Shown here: one piece after another, positions 5,446 through 11,704 of the stretch
Numbering within the stretch: the first letter of the stretch is position 1
Layout of the letters: each line of letters opens with the position of its first letter
Assembly (NCBI GenBank): GCA_964470195.1
Contig: CAYYBG010000044.1
Span: 1 to 11,704 of the forward strand
Length of the DNA: 11,704 nt
Source: RFPI01 sp964470195
GTDB taxonomy: Bacteria > Pseudomonadota > Gammaproteobacteria > Burkholderiales > Methylophilaceae
Direction of reading: 5' to 3'
Translations under genes and position numbers: made by a program
The notes under the pieces: generated by a model
What the model was told of the DNA's origin: nothing
The model's input: the letters and a program-made list of their open reading frames with translations, nothing else
Database searches by the model: none

Positions 5446-6009
5446 ATGTCTTTAGTAAATACCTCTGTTAAGCCATTTAAAGCGCAAGCTTTTCACAATG
5501 GTAAGTTTGTTGAAGTGACTGATGCTGATCTTCGCGGCAAATGGTCTGCTGTTGTATTTTATCCAGCTGATTTCACTTTTGTATGTCCAACCGAACTAGG
5601 TGACTTGGCTGATATGTATGGCGAGTTCCAAAAGATTGGTTTGGAAATCTATGCAGTATCGACTGACACACATTTCACTCACAAAGCTTGGCATGATGCT
5701 TCGGATACCATCAAAAAGATCAAGTATCCAATGATTGGCGATCCAACTGGCACGATTACCCGTAACTTTGGTGTAATGATCGAAGAAGAAGGTCTTGCAC
5801 TACGCGGTACTTTCTTGATTAACCCAGAAGGCGTTATCAAGGCGATTGAAGTGAATGATTTGGGTATTGGCCGCTCTGCAGCAGATTTGTTGCGTAAAGC
5901 ACAAGCTGCTCAGTATATCGCTGCGCATCCTAATGAGGCTTGCCCAGCTTCTTGGAAACCAGGTGAGGAAACATTAACACCTTCCTTGGACTTGGTAGGT
6001 AAGATCTAA
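5446..6009 (+). CDS. ahpC: Alkyl hydroperoxide reductase subunit C (typical 2-Cys peroxiredoxin)
   Basis: Reduces hydrogen peroxide, organic peroxides and peroxynitrite in the cytosol; it is regenerated by AhpF, encoded next. The 187-residue protein closely follows the enterobacterial AhpC pattern. The peroxidatic Cys47 sits in FYPADFTFVCPTE with the catalytic Thr/Pro of the PxxxT/SxxC motif. AVSTDTHFTHKAW follows, then PMIGDPTG, RGTFLINPEG, and the resolving Cys166 in EACPASW. The C-terminus is the usual SLDLVGKI. The start at the second of two adjacent ATGs is chosen from the ribosome-site spacing and the family N-terminus; the first ATG would add one Met. The ribosome binding site is among the strongest in the window, fitting an abundant protein. 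A strong hairpin after the stop separates it from ahpF and probably sets ahpC expression above ahpF. Confidence 0.97.
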   Translation: MSLVNTSVKPFKAQAFHNGKFVEVTDADLRGKWSAVVFYPADFTFVCPTELGDLADMYGEFQKIGLEIYAVSTDTHFTHKAWHDASDTIKKIKYPMIGDPTGTITRNFGVMIEEEGLALRGTFLINPEGVIKAIEVNDLGIGRSAADLLRKAQAAQYIAAHPNEACPASWKPGEETLTPSLDLVGKI

Positions 6010-6028
6010 TTGGTATTTTTGCAGTAGT

Positions 6029-6066
6029 AAATGGGGAGAACAGCCAAAAGCAGTTCTCCCCATTTT
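6029..6066 (+). terminator. ahpC-ahpF intercistronic hairpin (partial terminator)
   Basis: AAATGGGGAGAAC (6029-6041) pairs perfectly over 13 bp with GTTCTCCCCATTT (6053-6065) around an 11-nt loop, and the last stem bases form the U-rich end ATTTT. This looks like a leaky intrinsic terminator or an mRNA 3'-end stabiliser after ahpC. It fits the need for far more AhpC than AhpF. The structure is direct; the function is inferred. Confidence 0.75.
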
Positions 6067-6109
6067 ATAAAGCCTAATCGGCAGCAACAGAAAAGTTGAG
6101 GAGTTTTTC

Positions 6110-7660
6110 ATGGCATTAGATAGCAATATCAAAGCACAACTTAAAGCGTATATGGAACGATTGGTGCACCCCATTACCATTGAGGCCAGCACAGACGACA
6201 GCTCAAAATCCAACGAAATGATGGATTTGCTAAATGAAATCGTCGAAATGTCAGACAAGATTAATCTGACTCACGGTGACGACGCACGCAAACCAAGCTT
6301 CAGCATCAAACCGCAAGATGTGACTGCTAAACCAGTTTCGATTCGATTCGCTGGTATTCCCATGGGTCATGAATTTACTTCTTTAGTATTAGCATTACTT
6401 CAAGTTGGAGGTCATCCGCTTAAATTAGATGCGGAAAAAATCGCCGAAATTGCAGCATTAGAAGGTGAGTTTAACTTTGAGACTTACATATCACTGAGTT
6501 GTCACAACTGTCCGGATGTGGTTCAGGCGCTTAATATGATGGCAGTGATTAATCCCAATGTTCGTCATGTGATGATTGATGGCGGAGTATTCCAAAATGA
6601 GGTCAACGAGCGCAAAGTCATGTCAGTACCGAGCGTATATTTGAATGGCGAGTTATTCGGCGTTGGTCGTATGACATTAGAGGAAATTGTTCCTAAATTA
6701 GATCAAGGTGCTATTGCGCGTGAGGCGAAAAAACTTGATGCAAAACAAGCATTCGACGTCTTGATTATCGGAGGTGGTCCAGCAGGTGCAGCGGCGGCAA
6801 TCTATTCTGCACGCAAGGGAATCAAAACAGGCATAGTCTCGGAACGTTTTGGTGGTCAAGTCATGGACACCATGGCGATTGAAAATTTTATTTCTGTCAA
6901 AGAAACTGATGGTCCTAAATTAGTGATGGCATTAGAAGAACATGTGAAATCCTATGATGTGGATATCATGAACCTACAACGCGCTAAGGCAATACGTAGA
7001 AATGACATGATTGAAGTTGATTTAGACAGTGGCGCAACACTTAAAAGTAAGTCAGTCATTATCGCCACTGGCGCTCGCTGGCGTGAACTTGGTGTGCCCG
7101 GTGAAAAAGAATATCGTGGCAAAGGTGTGGCTTATTGCCCACACTGTGACGGCCCTTTGTTTAAAGGTAAAAATGTGGCGGTGATTGGTGGAGGAAACTC
7201 TGGAGTGGAGGCTGCTATTGATTTGGCCGGTATTGTTGGTCATGTCACATTATTACAGTTTGATGATAAGTTGATAGCTGATGCTGTACTTCAAGAAAAG
7301 CTCAACAGCTTGTCAAATGTCACTGTGCATGTGAATGCACAGACTATGGAGATTGTAGGCGATGGTGAGAAGATGACTGGTTTGAATTACAAAGACCGAG
7401 TAAGTGGAGATACTGTTCACTTAGATTTGGCTGCTGCCTTTGTACAAATCGGTTTGTTACCCAATACTGATTTTGTCAAGGGAACGATTGATTTGAGCCA
7501 GTTTAATGAGATTTTGGTAGATGATCATGGAGCTACTTCCATGCCAGGAGTATTCGCTGCAGGTGATGTAACGACAGTCCCTTATAAACAAATTATTATT
7601 GCGATGGGCGAAGGCTCCAAAGCTGCTTTAGGTGCTTTTGATTATCTGATTCGTCAATAA
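6110..7660 (+). CDS. ahpF: Alkyl hydroperoxide reductase subunit F (FAD/NADH disulfide reductase)
   Basis: Passes electrons from NADH through FAD and two redox disulfides to AhpC. The 516 residues show the complete AhpF layout. The N-terminal double thioredoxin-like domain (about 1-200) has redox pair Cys131/Cys134 in SCHNCP, and a linker leads into the thioredoxin-reductase-like part. The FAD-binding GGGPAG lies at 221-226, the second redox pair CPHC at 343-346, the NADH-binding GGGNSG at 360-365, and the FAD-contacting GVFAAGDVT near 480-488. The N-terminal extension distinguishes it from plain thioredoxin reductase (about 320 residues). The start at 6110 is backed by a GAGGAG ribosome site 6 nt upstream and by the family N-terminus. 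It follows ahpC by 100 bp with a hairpin between, and a long terminator ends the operon. No key residue is missing. Confidence 0.97.
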   Translation: MALDSNIKAQLKAYMERLVHPITIEASTDDSSKSNEMMDLLNEIVEMSDKINLTHGDDARKPSFSIKPQDVTAKPVSIRFAGIPMGHEFTSLVLALLQVGGHPLKLDAEKIAEIAALEGEFNFETYISLSCHNCPDVVQALNMMAVINPNVRHVMIDGGVFQNEVNERKVMSVPSVYLNGELFGVGRMTLEEIVPKLDQGAIAREAKKLDAKQAFDVLIIGGGPAGAAAAIYSARKGIKTGIVSERFGGQVMDTMAIENFISVKETDGPKLVMALEEHVKSYDVDIMNLQRAKAIRRNDMIEVDLDSGATLKSKSVIIATGARWRELGVPGEKEYRGKGVAYCPHCDGPLFKGKNVAVIGGGNSGVEAAIDLAGIVGHVTLLQFDDKLIADAVLQEKLNSLSNVTVHVNAQTMEIVGDGEKMTGLNYKDRVSGDTVHLDLAAAFVQIGLLPNTDFVKGTIDLSQFNEILVDDHGATSMPGVFAAGDVTTVPYKQIIIAMGEGSKAALGAFDYLIRQ

Positions 7661-7671
7661 TATTTATCTTT

Positions 7672-7719
7672 AACCCAAGCAAAATTGGTAACTCAATACC
7701 AATATTGTTTGGGTTTTTT
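7672..7719 (+). terminator. long intrinsic terminator after ahpF
   Basis: AACCCAAGCAA (7672-7682) pairs with TTGTTTGGGTT (7705-7715, one G-T). After a single A-A mismatch, ATTGGT (7684-7689) pairs with ACCAAT (7698-7703), closing an 8-nt loop: 17 pairs in all. A six-T run (7714-7719) ends it. It lies 12 bp after the ahpF stop and clearly closes the ahpCF operon. Confidence 0.9.
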
Positions 7720-7732
7720 ATCTGCAATCACG

Positions 7733-7762
7733 ATGACAATAGTCATCTTTTGTCGTTAAAAT
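7733..7762 (+). promoter_or_regulatory. candidate promoter of the glycosyltransferase-like gene
   Basis: ATGACA (7733-7738, 5 of 6) and TAAAAT (7757-7762, 5 of 6) are 18 bp apart, right after the ahpF terminator. They would give a leader of about 45 nt before the ATG at 7813. Together with the terminator this makes the following gene an independent transcription unit. Confidence 0.5.
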
Positions 7763-7812
7763 AGTCTAATCACAATAAAACAAGCATTTTTCAATCAAGC
7801 GAAAATCCACTC

Positions 7813-8784
7813 ATGAAAAAACCCACTGATAGTACGAGCTATGTTGCTGATGATGATTTTGATATACAACAACGCATAGGCAATGAAATACTGGCTGAAA
7901 AAGACAGCAACGCTTGCCAGTTCACTCTACTGAATCGCGATGTGGTGGCCTATTCATTATTTGGCGCTGAACCTGGATATTGTGAGGGAGCCATCATCAA
8001 TGCTGAAAAAATGGGCGATATTTATCCTGATTGGCAAATGTTATTGTTTCATGACGATAGCGTGCCATCGCAAGTGATTCAGCGCTTGCAGGATTTAGGC
8101 GTGCAAACTCTTTCAGTTGATCGTTTAGGCATCGCTGATTGGCCAGGAACTTTCTGGCGATTTTATGCGGTATGTTTGCCACAAGTAAGATATGTCTTGT
8201 TTCGTGATGTCGATTCTATCGTGGGCTTAAGAGAGCAAGCTTTAGTAATGCAATGGATGAAAAGTGGTCAACCATTTCACCTGATGCGGGATTGGTATTC
8301 GCATATGGACCTAATTTTGGCAGGTTTATGGGGAGCATATGCGCCCATGTTGGCACATATGCGGGTCTGGATAGATGAGTTTGTCAAAACTCAGACGCTA
8401 CATCCTACTCACGCAGACCAAGACTTTTTGGCAGCCTATATTTGGCCAAGAATTAAGCCATTCTGCTTGATGCATGACAGTATTCATCAGGGGGAGGGAA
8501 TCACTGCATTTGCGCCACCATCTAAACTGAATACTGGCCAAGACGCGCTGGGAGGCTATCGTTTTAAAAAGCTAGAAATCAATATGGCACAACACCGCAA
8601 TCAGGACTATCAGTTTCAAATTGAGACGGCACAAGGGCAAGTACTTTTTGCTTATTCAAGAACATTCATTCAAGGCTTGGATGAATTTAGCTTGCCATAT
8701 GAATATATTGAACAGTTGCGCAAGCAAGCATGGAACTTATATATCCTGGTGGATGGGCAAAAAATTTCTCTGGATGTGAGTTGA
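7813..8784 (+). CDS. putative GT-A type glycosyltransferase-like protein
   Basis: A 323-residue soluble protein with no signal peptide or membrane segment. The middle resembles nucleotide-sugar-dependent GT-A enzymes. YPDWQMLLFHDD (71-82) looks like the strand-turn that starts many such folds. FWRFYAVCLPQVRYVLFRDVD (114-134) ends in a DxD-type metal/sugar-nucleotide motif (Asp132, Asp134). HADQDFL (200-206) resembles the conserved acidic segment seen later in several sugar-transferase families. Substrate and pathway cannot be told, and no polysaccharide genes stand nearby. The first 35 or so residues are polar and acidic and may not belong to the fold. It is a lone gene between the ahpF terminator and the converging recR, with only a weak ribosome site. 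Its isolation suggests an accessory gene; its base composition is not visibly foreign. The family call is from motifs only. Confidence 0.6.
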   Translation: MKKPTDSTSYVADDDFDIQQRIGNEILAEKDSNACQFTLLNRDVVAYSLFGAEPGYCEGAIINAEKMGDIYPDWQMLLFHDDSVPSQVIQRLQDLGVQTLSVDRLGIADWPGTFWRFYAVCLPQVRYVLFRDVDSIVGLREQALVMQWMKSGQPFHLMRDWYSHMDLILAGLWGAYAPMLAHMRVWIDEFVKTQTLHPTHADQDFLAAYIWPRIKPFCLMHDSIHQGEGITAFAPPSKLNTGQDALGGYRFKKLEINMAQHRNQDYQFQIETAQGQVLFAYSRTFIQGLDEFSLPYEYIEQLRKQAWNLYILVDGQKISLDVS

Positions 8785-8812
8785 TAGGCGCTTAGCCCAG
8801 AATAAATTTGCT

Positions 8813-9412
8813 TCAAACTACCCCACGACGTTCTAACATCGCTTGTGCCAAGGTTCCAGCGTCAACGTGTTCAATTTCTCCACCCATGGGCATCCCGCGC
8901 GCAATTCGGCTAATGCGAATATCCTGCTTTGCTAGAAGCTCGCTAATATAGTGTGCTGTTGCCTCGCCTTCTACTGTGTAATTGGTCGCTAAGATGACTT
9001 CTTGCACATTTCCAACTTGTGCACGCTTAATCAACTTGTCCAGATGAATCTCTTTAGGGCCTATTCCATCAAGTGGTGACAATCGTCCCATCAAAACATA
9101 GTACATTCCACTGTAGGCTTGGGTCTGCTCCATCAACATCATATCGGTTGGCATCTCAACCACACATAACATGCTGTGATCACGTTTGCCAGAGGCGCAC
9201 ATAGGACAGATAGGGGTTTCACTAAAGGTATTGCACATCTGACAATGACTGACTACTTGTAAAGCATTGTCCAGTGTTTGGGCAAGCGTCGCAGCACCTT
9301 TGCGGTCTCGCTGTAAAAGATAATATGCCATACGTACAGCTGATTTTGGCCCTACCCCTGGCAGGCAACGCAGTGCAGCAATGAGTTGTTCTAGGCTGGC
9401 AGGGGAGTGCAT
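8813..9412 (-). CDS. recR: Recombination mediator protein RecR
   Basis: Works with RecO (and RecF) to load RecA on SSB-coated single-stranded DNA at gaps. The 199-residue protein has the full RecR layout. A helix-hairpin-helix region carries LPGVGPKSAVRMA (17-29), and a zinc finger has Cys57, Cys60, Cys69 and Cys72. A Toprim domain begins at CVVEMPTD (83-90), with GRLSPLDGIGP nearby. The C-terminal part includes the Walker B-like ATNYTVEGEATA and ARGMPMGGEIE segments. The usual SAQRMA reads SAVRMA here, a mild change. It is the last gene of the dnaX-ybaB-recR block, 23 bp after ybaB. It converges on the glycosyltransferase-like gene with a 28-bp gap in which no terminator hairpin is seen. The start follows the family N-terminus; no clear Shine-Dalgarno sequence is present. 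Confidence 0.97.
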   Translation of the reverse strand: MHSPASLEQLIAALRCLPGVGPKSAVRMAYYLLQRDRKGAATLAQTLDNALQVVSHCQMCNTFSETPICPMCASGKRDHSMLCVVEMPTDMMLMEQTQAYSGMYYVLMGRLSPLDGIGPKEIHLDKLIKRAQVGNVQEVILATNYTVEGEATAHYISELLAKQDIRISRIARGMPMGGEIEHVDAGTLAQAMLERRGVV

Positions 9413-9435
9413 ATAAGACGATTTAATAGATAAAA

Positions 9436-9744
9436 TTAAAATGGCATTTTCATGCCAGGTGGCATTAGACCAGCCATACGCGACTCAGAGGTTTTTTCTG
9501 CTTGACTGATGGCATCCTTAATTGCGACAACCAACAAATCCTCTAATGTTTCTTTGTCATCCATGACGCTGTCATCAATCGCAACACGCTTGACTTCATT
9601 GCGACAAGTCATAGTGATTTTTACTAGACCATTTCCAGCACTACCTTCAACTTCAACATTGGCAAGCTCAGCTTGAACGCGTTTCATATTTTCTTGCATC
9701 ATCTGCGCTTGCTTCATTAAATTACCCACACCACCTTTAAACAT
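9436..9744 (-). CDS. ybaB: YbaB/EbfC family nucleoid-associated protein
   Basis: Small DNA-binding dimer that sits on the nucleoid; its exact role is unsettled. The 102 residues fit the family. The N-terminal helix GNLMKQAQMMQENMKRVQAEL (about 7-27) mediates dimer tweezers, followed by VEVEGSAGNGLVKITMTCRNEVKRVAID and the C-terminal helix. The tail MPPGMKMPF is typical of betaproteobacterial members. An AAGGA ribosome site lies about 9 nt upstream of the ATG. It sits between dnaX and recR, the conserved order in many Proteobacteria, and the three are almost certainly one transcript. Confidence 0.96.
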   Translation of the reverse strand: MFKGGVGNLMKQAQMMQENMKRVQAELANVEVEGSAGNGLVKITMTCRNEVKRVAIDDSVMDDKETLEDLLVVAIKDAISQAEKTSESRMAGLMPPGMKMPF

Positions 9745-9774
9745 AGAAAAAATCCTTGTAAAAAATATGCAACA

Positions 9775-11556
9775 CTATTGAATAGGTTTAATACTAGAGG
9801 GAATAACCTGTGCATTAAATTCATTGACCAGTGCTTGCACGAAACTATCCTGATGTATGGCAGATTCTGCTTGCGCCTGAAGTTGTTCACGCTCGTTGGA
9901 AATTTGCTTGGCTGGCGTATTTTCAGCACCACCCAAGCTAATTACTAGACGAATTTTACGACCAAAATACTCATTTATAGCCTGCTCTAACTTGGACTGA
10001 TAATTAAGATCTAGGAGTGGCTTGCAGTCTTCACTAAGTCGCAACTCTATTTCTGTTGAGTCATAACTTACCAACTCACTATTTTGCGCTAAAGTACGGG
10101 CTAATCCGAGTTTGAGTTTATCTACTAAGCCACGCCAATTGCCATCGAAATGCATCTCCAATTGAGAACCAAGCTGAACAGGTATTTCGTTCACATGTTG
10201 CACTTGCGCTGTTTCAAATTTGCTCGAGCCAGAAGTTGTAATTTCAACATCATCATGATGCTCAGTGACCTGCACTGATTGGCTTTCTTGATGAGGTGCT
10301 GTATCCGTTACCGTTAATTCTTGAGAAACTACTATTGGCTGAGCTTCACTAGTCGTAGAGATAGAGCCTGAGGAATGATCTGTTTTGATTGCTTGTCGCA
10401 CGCTATCAGGGACGGCAGGTTTATGCGGAATATTGGATGATGGAGCCGAGCTTGCGGGGGCATTGACTTGTTCGATTGACCTGAACGCCAACATACGCAA
10501 CATGGTCATACTAAAGCCAGCAAATTCGTCTGGTGCCAGAGGCAAATCTCGTCTGCCTAAGATCGCAATTTGATAATAAAGTTGTAATTGTTCAGCGGAT
10601 AATTGCTGAGTTAGATGTAATAGTCGCTCGCGATCAGGATCGTCGGTTTCAATTTGCTGAGGCAATAACTGCACAACGGACAGGCGTTGTAATAGAGTGG
10701 CCATGTCGGATAGCGCGCCATCAAGAGAAATACTGCGCTCACTCATCTGCTGAATCTGGGCTAATAGCTTATTGCCATCATTGGCCACCAAGGCATCCAA
10801 TAAGTCAAACAGATAATGTCTATCAATCACCCCCAACATAGCGCGCACTTCGCTTTCATGAACGCTTTGTTGGCCATAAGCAATTGCTTGATCCAGTAAT
10901 GACAATGCGTCACGCATACTGCCAGAGGCAGCTTTGGCGATTAATTGAAGTGCTGGTGCTTCGAATGGAATTTCCTCTTGTCGCAAGATAGATTGCAAAT
11001 GTTGCACGATAGAAGTGACTGACATCTGCCGAAGATTAAACTGCAAGCAACGCGACAGCACCGTGACAGGAATTTTTTGTGGATCAGTGGTGGCCAAAAT
11101 AAATTTCATGTGCTCGGGAGGCTCTTCAAGCGTCTTGAGCATAGCATTAAACGAATTGCGGGTCAGCATATGCACTTCGTCAATGATATAAATCTTAAAG
11201 CGCCCAGCGGTTGGCGCATATTGTGCATTGTCCAAGAGTTCACGCATATTATCGATTTGCGTATTAGACGCAGCATCTACTTCAATAATGTCGATAAAAC
11301 GACCTTTATCGATTTCGACACAAGCAGGACAGCTACCGCAAGGCTGTGCACTAATACCAGTTTGACAGTTCAGCGACTTAGCTAAAATGCGCGCAATCGT
11401 TGTTTTTCCTACGCCTCGTGTGCCAGTGAATAAATAAGCATGATGTAAGCGCTGATGCTGTAGTGCATTGCTTAAAGCACGCACGACATGTTCTTGACCC
11501 ACGAGGGTATCAAACGATTTGGGACGCCATTTTCTGGCCAAAACCTGATAACTCAT
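9775..11556 (-). CDS. dnaX: DNA polymerase III subunits gamma/tau
   Basis: ATPase core of the clamp loader, which opens the beta clamp and, as tau, ties the polymerases to the replicative helicase. The 593-residue product has the conserved opening YQVLARKWRPKSFDTLVGQE and Walker A GTRGVGKT at 45-52. A zinc module has Cys64, Cys73, Cys76 and Cys79, and Walker B is DEVH at 126-129. The arginine finger is in SRC (168-170), and the sensor 2 segment is GSMRDALSLLDQA near 210-222. A polar Ser/Thr/Gln/Glu-rich linker (about 365-455) leads to the tau C-terminal domain that binds DnaE. No A-AAA-AAG type slippery heptamer was seen in the linker, so a short gamma made by frameshifting as in E. coli is not apparent. 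It lies just downstream of the SRP RNA gene. The start is fixed by the family N-terminus, without a good Shine-Dalgarno sequence. Confidence 0.97.
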   Translation of the reverse strand: MSYQVLARKWRPKSFDTLVGQEHVVRALSNALQHQRLHHAYLFTGTRGVGKTTIARILAKSLNCQTGISAQPCGSCPACVEIDKGRFIDIIEVDAASNTQIDNMRELLDNAQYAPTAGRFKIYIIDEVHMLTRNSFNAMLKTLEEPPEHMKFILATTDPQKIPVTVLSRCLQFNLRQMSVTSIVQHLQSILRQEEIPFEAPALQLIAKAASGSMRDALSLLDQAIAYGQQSVHESEVRAMLGVIDRHYLFDLLDALVANDGNKLLAQIQQMSERSISLDGALSDMATLLQRLSVVQLLPQQIETDDPDRERLLHLTQQLSAEQLQLYYQIAILGRRDLPLAPDEFAGFSMTMLRMLAFRSIEQVNAPASSAPSSNIPHKPAVPDSVRQAIKTDHSSGSISTTSEAQPIVVSQELTVTDTAPHQESQSVQVTEHHDDVEITTSGSSKFETAQVQHVNEIPVQLGSQLEMHFDGNWRGLVDKLKLGLARTLAQNSELVSYDSTEIELRLSEDCKPLLDLNYQSKLEQAINEYFGRKIRLVISLGGAENTPAKQISNEREQLQAQAESAIHQDSFVQALVNEFNAQVIPSSIKPIQ

Positions 11557-11629
11557 AAAGTCAGTCTATAAAGAAATTGACGAGTGGAAATTACTTTAGC
11601 GCAAAACGCTGAAAAAGTTAAAACAAAAG

Positions 11630-11704
11630 AGGCGAGCCTAACCCCCGGCACTTGCATAATCAGTTGTGGCTGCTTCCTTCCGGACCTGACCAGGTTGGCC
11701 GACA
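11630..11704 (-). ncRNA. ffs: 4.5S signal recognition particle RNA (5' part cut by window edge)
   Basis: The RNA core of the bacterial signal recognition particle, which binds Ffh and guides inner-membrane proteins to FtsY. Read on the minus strand, GGTCAGGTCC-GGAA-GGAAGCAGCC (11691-11668) is the near-universal apical hairpin with the GGAA tetraloop and the Ffh-binding internal loops. It is followed by AAGTGCCGGGG on the descending strand. The 3' end is placed near the GGCTCGCCT / TCTTTT junction, which would pair with a 5' strand lying beyond position 11704. The exact 3' end is uncertain by several bases. The T-rich stretch just after it may serve as terminator. ffs directly upstream of dnaX is a known arrangement in Proteobacteria. 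Confidence 0.93.

Noticed and set aside
8785..8812. A shared terminator between the converging glycosyltransferase-like gene and recR.
   Set aside because: The 28-bp gap has no hairpin longer than about 3 bp and no T-run on either strand.
11557..11629. A separate dnaX promoter in the gap after the SRP RNA.
   Set aside because: Only weak hexamers (TAAAGT, TATAGA) without partner -35 boxes were seen. Transcription from an upstream promoter through ffs is equally possible.

Overview
The window looks like chromosomal housekeeping DNA from a betaproteobacterium of moderate GC content, most plausibly Nitrosomonadales/Methylophilaceae-like. This rests on three things: the gene order smpB / ratA-rnfH / guaB-guaA, the tmRNA tag ANDETYALAA, and the SRP RNA-dnaX-ybaB-recR block. 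The lineage is inferred from gene content and protein flavour, not from a search.

Left part (1-3991, minus strand): the ratA and rnfH genes, then guaB and guaA, which encode the two steps from IMP to GMP. guaB has its own good promoter-like sequence carrying a dyad. Between guaB and guaA lies a terminator-like hairpin whose U-tract abuts the guaA start codon. ratA and smpB diverge around a perfect 16-bp palindrome.

Middle part (4072-5445, plus strand): smpB and ssrA, the two partners of the trans-translation ribosome-rescue system, lie side by side. The last 52 bp of the ssrA 3' end plus its terminator are repeated perfectly 179 bp downstream. The 127 bp in between are packed with hairpins. 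This is the most unusual spot in the window. It looks like the footprint of an integration at the tmRNA 3' end (attL/attR-like), or a miniature structured repeat or small RNA.

Next (5446-7719): ahpC and ahpF, the two-component alkyl hydroperoxide reductase, separated by a strong intercistronic hairpin and ended by a long terminator. A lone glycosyltransferase-like gene of uncertain role follows with its own promoter-like sequence (7733-8784).

Right part (minus strand): 4.5S SRP RNA (ffs, cut by the window edge), dnaX, ybaB and recR, a classic replication/recombination block reading towards the glycosyltransferase gene.

Most of the window is ordinary. No CRISPR array, intact transposase, integrase or defence gene is visible. 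The points worth following are the duplicated ssrA 3' end with its hairpin-rich filling, and the hairpins inside the gua and ahp operons.
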